Below are positions 60,586 through 64,000 of a DNA stretch of 64,000 nucleotides, one piece after another. Below the pieces are notes generated by a model. It was not told the DNA's origin. It searched no databases and saw only the letters and a program-made list of their open reading frames with translations. The DNA lies in assembly GCA_963822145.1 (NCBI GenBank), contig CAWGGG010000003.1, forward strand, positions 1 through 64,000. Reading direction: 5' to 3'. How positions within the stretch are numbered: the first letter of the stretch is position 1; each line of letters begins with the position of its first letter. The DNA is from UBA5072 sp963822145. GTDB lineage: Bacteria > Bacteroidota > Bacteroidia > Bacteroidales > UBA10428. Made by a program: the position numbers and the translations under genes.

Positions 60586-63500
60586 ATGAGCTGTAAACGC
60601 CTTGTAAATATGCTTGTTGCGCTCACGCTGAGCCTTGGAATTTCTGCCCAGCAGACCTTTTATCATACCGCGGAGAACATGACCTACCGGCAGGCCATGG
60701 AACTCTATCAGAATGGTAAATACAGTGGTGCACAGGAGTTATTTGACAAATATGCCAGGGAACACCGGGGAGAAAATTCCGATATCCGGTCGAATAGTGA
60801 TTTTTATTCGGCCATGTGCGCCCTGAAGCTCTTCAACAACGATGCAGAGGGTCGCATGCTGAAATTTCTGGATGACAATCCGGAAAGCTCCCTGCAGAAC
60901 GAAGCAGTATTCAATATGGCAGGCTATTTTTACCAACGCAAAAGCTATAACAATGCACTCACCTATTATGAACAGGTGGATTATGGCAAGTTAAACCGTG
61001 AGGATCAGGCAGAATATCATTTCAAAAGTGGTTACTGCTTTTTTCTTCAGCAGGATTTTACCAAGGCCAGAAGTGAATTCAGCCAGATCAAGGATCTTGA
61101 TACCAAGTACACCGCACCTGCACTTTACTACTATTCCCACATCAATTATACCCAGGGAAATTATGAGACCGCGGCTGAAGGCTTTCTCCGACTGACCAAA
61201 GATCCGAATTTCGGGCCCATAGTTCCCTACTACATGACGCAGATCTATTACAAACAAAAAAAATACAAGGAAGTAGTGCAGTATGCCCCGGCCCTGATGG
61301 AGAATGCTACCGAGAAGCGCGGCCCTGAAATTGCCAGGATTATCGGTGAATCTTATGCACAGCTTAATCTTTACGAGGAGTCTATTCCCTTCTACGAAAA
61401 GTATATGGAAAAAACGAGCTCCGTCAGCAGGGAAGACAAATACAATATGGCTTTTGCCTATTATAAAACCGGTAATTACCCGAAGGCCGCCGAATTATTC
61501 GGACAGATCACGGGGAGTGAATCAGCCTTAAGTCAGAATGCCCTATATCACCTGGCCGACTGCCAGATCAGGTTAAATGACAAGAACCAGGCCAGGATGG
61601 CTTTTGCTTCCGCCTCCAAGATGGAATATAATGCCGGCATCCGGGAAGATGCCCTCTTCAATTACGCCCTGCTTACCTATGAACTCGATTATTCGCCCTT
61701 TAACGAGGCCGTTCAGGCACTCAATGACTACCTCACGCTTTATCCCAATTCAAAGAGAAGTGACGAGGCTGCCAATTACCTGGTGATGGCCTACCTGAAC
61801 GCTAAAAACTACAAACTGGCCCTTTCCTCGATTGACAAAATCAGGAATATGACCGGTGATATGAAAAAGGCTTATCAGAAAATTGCTTATTACAGGGGAT
61901 TGGAATTGTTCGGCGACCAGAATTATTCCGAGGCATTGGAATTATTAACCGCATCTGATAAGTATGGCAACCTGGATAATAAGATACATGCTCTTTGTTA
62001 TTACTGGAAAGGCGAAGCCCATTACCGGACCGGAAATTTCAGCCAGGCACTCGAAAATTACAGTACGTTTATAATCCAGCCGGGTGTTTCGGGATATGGT
62101 GAGTATCCCCTCGCCCACTACAATCAGGGGTATGCACATTTCAGCCTGAAACAATACAACGACGCTGCCCTCTGGTTCAGCAAGTTCATTGGCCTGTCGG
62201 CAAATCAAAAACCTGAATTGGTTGCGGATGCGTATAACCGGCTTGGAGATTGCAGTTTCGTGCAGATGGATTATGCCAAAGCTGTTGGCTACTATGAAAA
62301 TGCCGGCAGAAGTGGAAAGGGAGCTGCTGATTATGCCCTGTTTCAAAAAGGACTTGCCCTGGGTGTAAGCGGTAAAGACAATGAGAAGATAACTGTGCTT
62401 TCCCAGTTGATCACTTCCTACCCCAGCACTGCGTATAAGGCTGACGCTTATTTCCAGATGGCGGAAAGCTATGTTAAACTCAACCAGCCGGAAAAAGCAG
62501 TAACCAGTTATAAGAAAGTGCTCACCGATTACCCGAACAGCAGTTATGTCAAAAAAACGCTCCTGAGTCTGGGGATCCTGTATTTCAATTCCAACCGGAA
62601 TAGCGATGCCATAACAAATTATAAAAAAGTAATCGAAGACTATCCGGGCACTCCTGAAGCCGAAAACGCTCTGATCGGGTTGAAAAACGTCTATGTGGAC
62701 AACAATGATGTTGATGGTTACTACACCTATATCAACGGTAAGGGCGTGCTGACCTCGGCCGATCTCCTGGAGCAGGACTCACTCAGTTACCTTTCTGCTG
62801 AAAAGCTCTATATGAATGGTGATTATACCCGGGCTTCGCAAAGCTTTAAAAACTATATCGGGAAACACCCGGATGGTAGCTTCTTATTGAACGCTCATTT
62901 CTATAAAGGTGACTGCAATTACCGTTCCGGTGCATTTGATGAAGCACTCTTGTCGTTCGATTATATCATCGGGCATCCAAAATCAAGGTTTACTGAACCT
63001 GCCTTACTGGGAGCTTCAAGGATTCAATTCAGGCAAAAGGACTATGCCGCGGCTGCCGTTTATTATGAGAAGCTGGAAGCCACTGCCGAGGTAAAGAGCA
63101 ACCTGTTGGAAGCCAGGCTGGGACTAATCAGGTGCTATTCAGCGCTGGAAGAATACGATAAGGTGATTGAAATGGCCGACCGGGTGCTGCTGACCGAGCG
63201 GCTTTCTCCGGAACAGGTGCGCGAAACCCGTTTTGCCAGGGCTAAGGCGCTCCAGGCCAGGGATCGACAGATGCTCGCCATTGAAGAGTATAAAAGGGTA
63301 GCCACGGAAGTTAAAAGCGTTGAAGGTGCCGAATCCAAATACAGGATTGCAGAGATTTATTACCAGCGAAAGGAAATCGACAATGCTGAAAAGATTATCG
63401 CTGATTTTGCAGATAAAACCACACCGCACCAATACTGGATGGCAAAAAGCTTTTTGCTGTGGGCCGATATTTTCAGGGATAAGGGTGATGATTTCCAGGC

Positions 63501-63657
63501 CATACAAACCCTGCAAAGCCTGATTGACTATTATGGGGTTAATGACGATGGTATACTTGCTGAGGCCAAAGAGAAGAGGAAGATGCTGACCGACAAGCAG
63601 AATGTTGTGAAAAGCCCGGGAGCTGAGGATGTTGAGGAGATACAGATTAAAGAATAA
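60586..63657 (+). CDS. Large tetratricopeptide-repeat protein
   Basis: 1023 residues with a signal peptide (about 1-21, ending GISAQ) and TPR repeats over nearly the whole length (for example YYEQVDYGKLNREDQAEY, NAALW-type turns written AALWFSKFIGL, and KAVTSYKKVLTDYPNSSYV). It resembles large Bacteroidota TPR proteins predicted to sit in the periplasm or outer membrane and to scaffold other proteins. No enzymatic domain. It precedes a secreted protein gene on the same strand and the two are probably one operon. Confidence 0.9.
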   Translation: MSCKRLVNMLVALTLSLGISAQQTFYHTAENMTYRQAMELYQNGKYSGAQELFDKYAREHRGENSDIRSNSDFYSAMCALKLFNNDAEGRMLKFLDDNPESSLQNEAVFNMAGYFYQRKSYNNALTYYEQVDYGKLNREDQAEYHFKSGYCFFLQQDFTKARSEFSQIKDLDTKYTAPALYYYSHINYTQGNYETAAEGFLRLTKDPNFGPIVPYYMTQIYYKQKKYKEVVQYAPALMENATEKRGPEIARIIGESYAQLNLYEESIPFYEKYMEKTSSVSREDKYNMAFAYYKTGNYPKAAELFGQITGSESALSQNALYHLADCQIRLNDKNQARMAFASASKMEYNAGIREDALFNYALLTYELDYSPFNEAVQALNDYLTLYPNSKRSDEAANYLVMAYLNAKNYKLALSSIDKIRNMTGDMKKAYQKIAYYRGLELFGDQNYSEALELLTASDKYGNLDNKIHALCYYWKGEAHYRTGNFSQALENYSTFIIQPGVSGYGEYPLAHYNQGYAHFSLKQYNDAALWFSKFIGLSANQKPELVADAYNRLGDCSFVQMDYAKAVGYYENAGRSGKGAADYALFQKGLALGVSGKDNEKITVLSQLITSYPSTAYKADAYFQMAESYVKLNQPEKAVTSYKKVLTDYPNSSYVKKTLLSLGILYFNSNRNSDAITNYKKVIEDYPGTPEAENALIGLKNVYVDNNDVDGYYTYINGKGVLTSADLLEQDSLSYLSAEKLYMNGDYTRASQSFKNYIGKHPDGSFLLNAHFYKGDCNYRSGAFDEALLSFDYIIGHPKSRFTEPALLGASRIQFRQKDYAAAAVYYEKLEATAEVKSNLLEARLGLIRCYSALEEYDKVIEMADRVLLTERLSPEQVRETRFARAKALQARDRQMLAIEEYKRVATEVKSVEGAESKYRIAEIYYQRKEIDNAEKIIADFADKTTPHQYWMAKSFLLWADIFRDKGDDFQAIQTLQSLIDYYGVNDDGILAEAKEKRKMLTDKQNVVKSPGAEDVEEIQIKE

Positions 63658-63697
63658 AGACTGAAGATCCAGGATTTAAGATTCAAGATTGAAGATC
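63658..63697. repeat. GAAGATC-word repeat, second location
   Basis: GACTGAAGATCC and ATTGAAGATC words between the TPR gene and the next gene, related to 29991-30057. Confidence 0.65.
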
Positions 63698-63704
63698 ATG
63701 TATA

Positions 63705-64000
63705 ATGATAAAGATTATGGTAAAAAAGTTTAGAAATTTCCTGATTATAACTGCATTTGCTGCTATTTCCGGATGGAACACCAGCGCACAGGAAATCAAC
63801 AAGGAAGTCTTTGTAGTTCGGCCCTACGAACCCACGCTTTCGGATGCTACCAAGTATAACTTTCTGCCCGTTACCGGTGATCTTGAATCCAAGCTCCCCC
63901 TGTTCGAATACAGCATAAAGCCGGTCCGTCTCGAAAACAGCTATGAACCCGAACCCATCAAAGCCGCAAAAACAGTTACCACCTCCCTGCCTAAAATCTA
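63705..64000 (+). CDS. Secreted protein following the TPR gene, cut by window edge
   Basis: About 98 residues are visible, from ATG at 63705 (a second ATG at 63717). A signal peptide ends near NTSAQE, followed by VFVVRPYEPTLSDATKY. In Bacteroidota a protein starting with an RPYEPTLSDA-like motif often follows a large TPR gene and may be an outer-membrane partner. The rest of the gene is outside the window. Confidence 0.75.
   Translation, partial: MIKIMVKKFRNFLIITAFAAISGWNTSAQEINKEVFVVRPYEPTLSDATKYNFLPVTGDLESKLPLFEYSIKPVRLENSYEPEPIKAAKTVTTSLPKI

Noticed and set aside
1..64000. tRNA and rRNA genes
   Set aside because: No cloverleaf with the TTCGA loop and CCA-adjacent stem, and no rRNA core sequence, was recognised on either strand by reading.

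Overview
The window looks like a Bacteroidota chromosome, probably Bacteroidales or a related order. The markers are TonB-dependent transport under a TPP riboswitch, an ECF sigma/FecR/STN-domain locus, DUF5063 and DUF5916 proteins, MORN and TPR proteins, two methylthiotransferases, and short-word repeats between genes. No rRNA or tRNA gene was recognised. Judged by eye, positions 1 to about 25,200 are clearly AT-richer than the chromosome to the right.

Region 1 (1-25,192) is the main discovery candidate. It is an integron-like cassette array read leftward from a tyrosine recombinase (24,077-25,192, minus strand). I count 30 attC-like sites of about 118-146 bp (the first cut by the window edge) and 30 cassettes, numbered K1 (next to the integrase) to K30 (left edge). 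Each site is an imperfect palindrome opening with AAC and closing with GTT. Stem sequence varies but pairing is kept, and wobble pairs sit at fixed positions. Every cassette gene is on the minus strand with its site at its 3' end. A duplicated cassette (K6 and K9) and a fourfold non-coding cassette (K3, K16, K21, K30) move together with the site on their left, which maps the cassette unit from sequence alone. The recombinase lacks the extra segment that defines IntI integrases and is transcribed in the same direction as the cassettes. Cargo is small secreted, lipoprotein and membrane proteins, plus GNAT, two methyltransferases, SDR, VOC, M20 peptidase, flavodoxin-fold oxidoreductase, ion channel, DUF1801, VanZ-like, ParE/RelE toxin-antitoxin and a MutS-like ATPase.

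Region 2 (25,193-49,800) is ordinary chromosome: SNF2 helicase, CCA-adding enzyme family, TPP riboswitch with a TonB receptor, a degenerate trypsin-like protein, a DUF5916 protein, mtaB (frameshifted) and miaB, an FNR-like reductase, MutS2, a polysaccharide deacetylase-like protein, a GNAT/FemAB-like protein, a GT39 glycosyltransferase, a MORN protein, an RlmI-like methyltransferase, a DEDD 3'-5' exonuclease and a DUF5063 protein.

Region 3 (49,900-54,550) is a minus-strand cell-surface signalling locus: two paralogous carboxypeptidase-regulatory-like proteins, one with an STN domain, around an ECF sigma factor and a FecR anti-sigma factor. Region 4 (54,800-59,740) is a surface-polysaccharide cluster (asparagine synthase-like protein, GT4, flippase, FkbM methyltransferase). 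Region 5 (59,724-64,000) holds an FtsE-like ATPase, a large TPR protein and the start of a secreted protein cut by the window edge.

All calls come from reading the sequence. No alignment, HMM or folding program was run.
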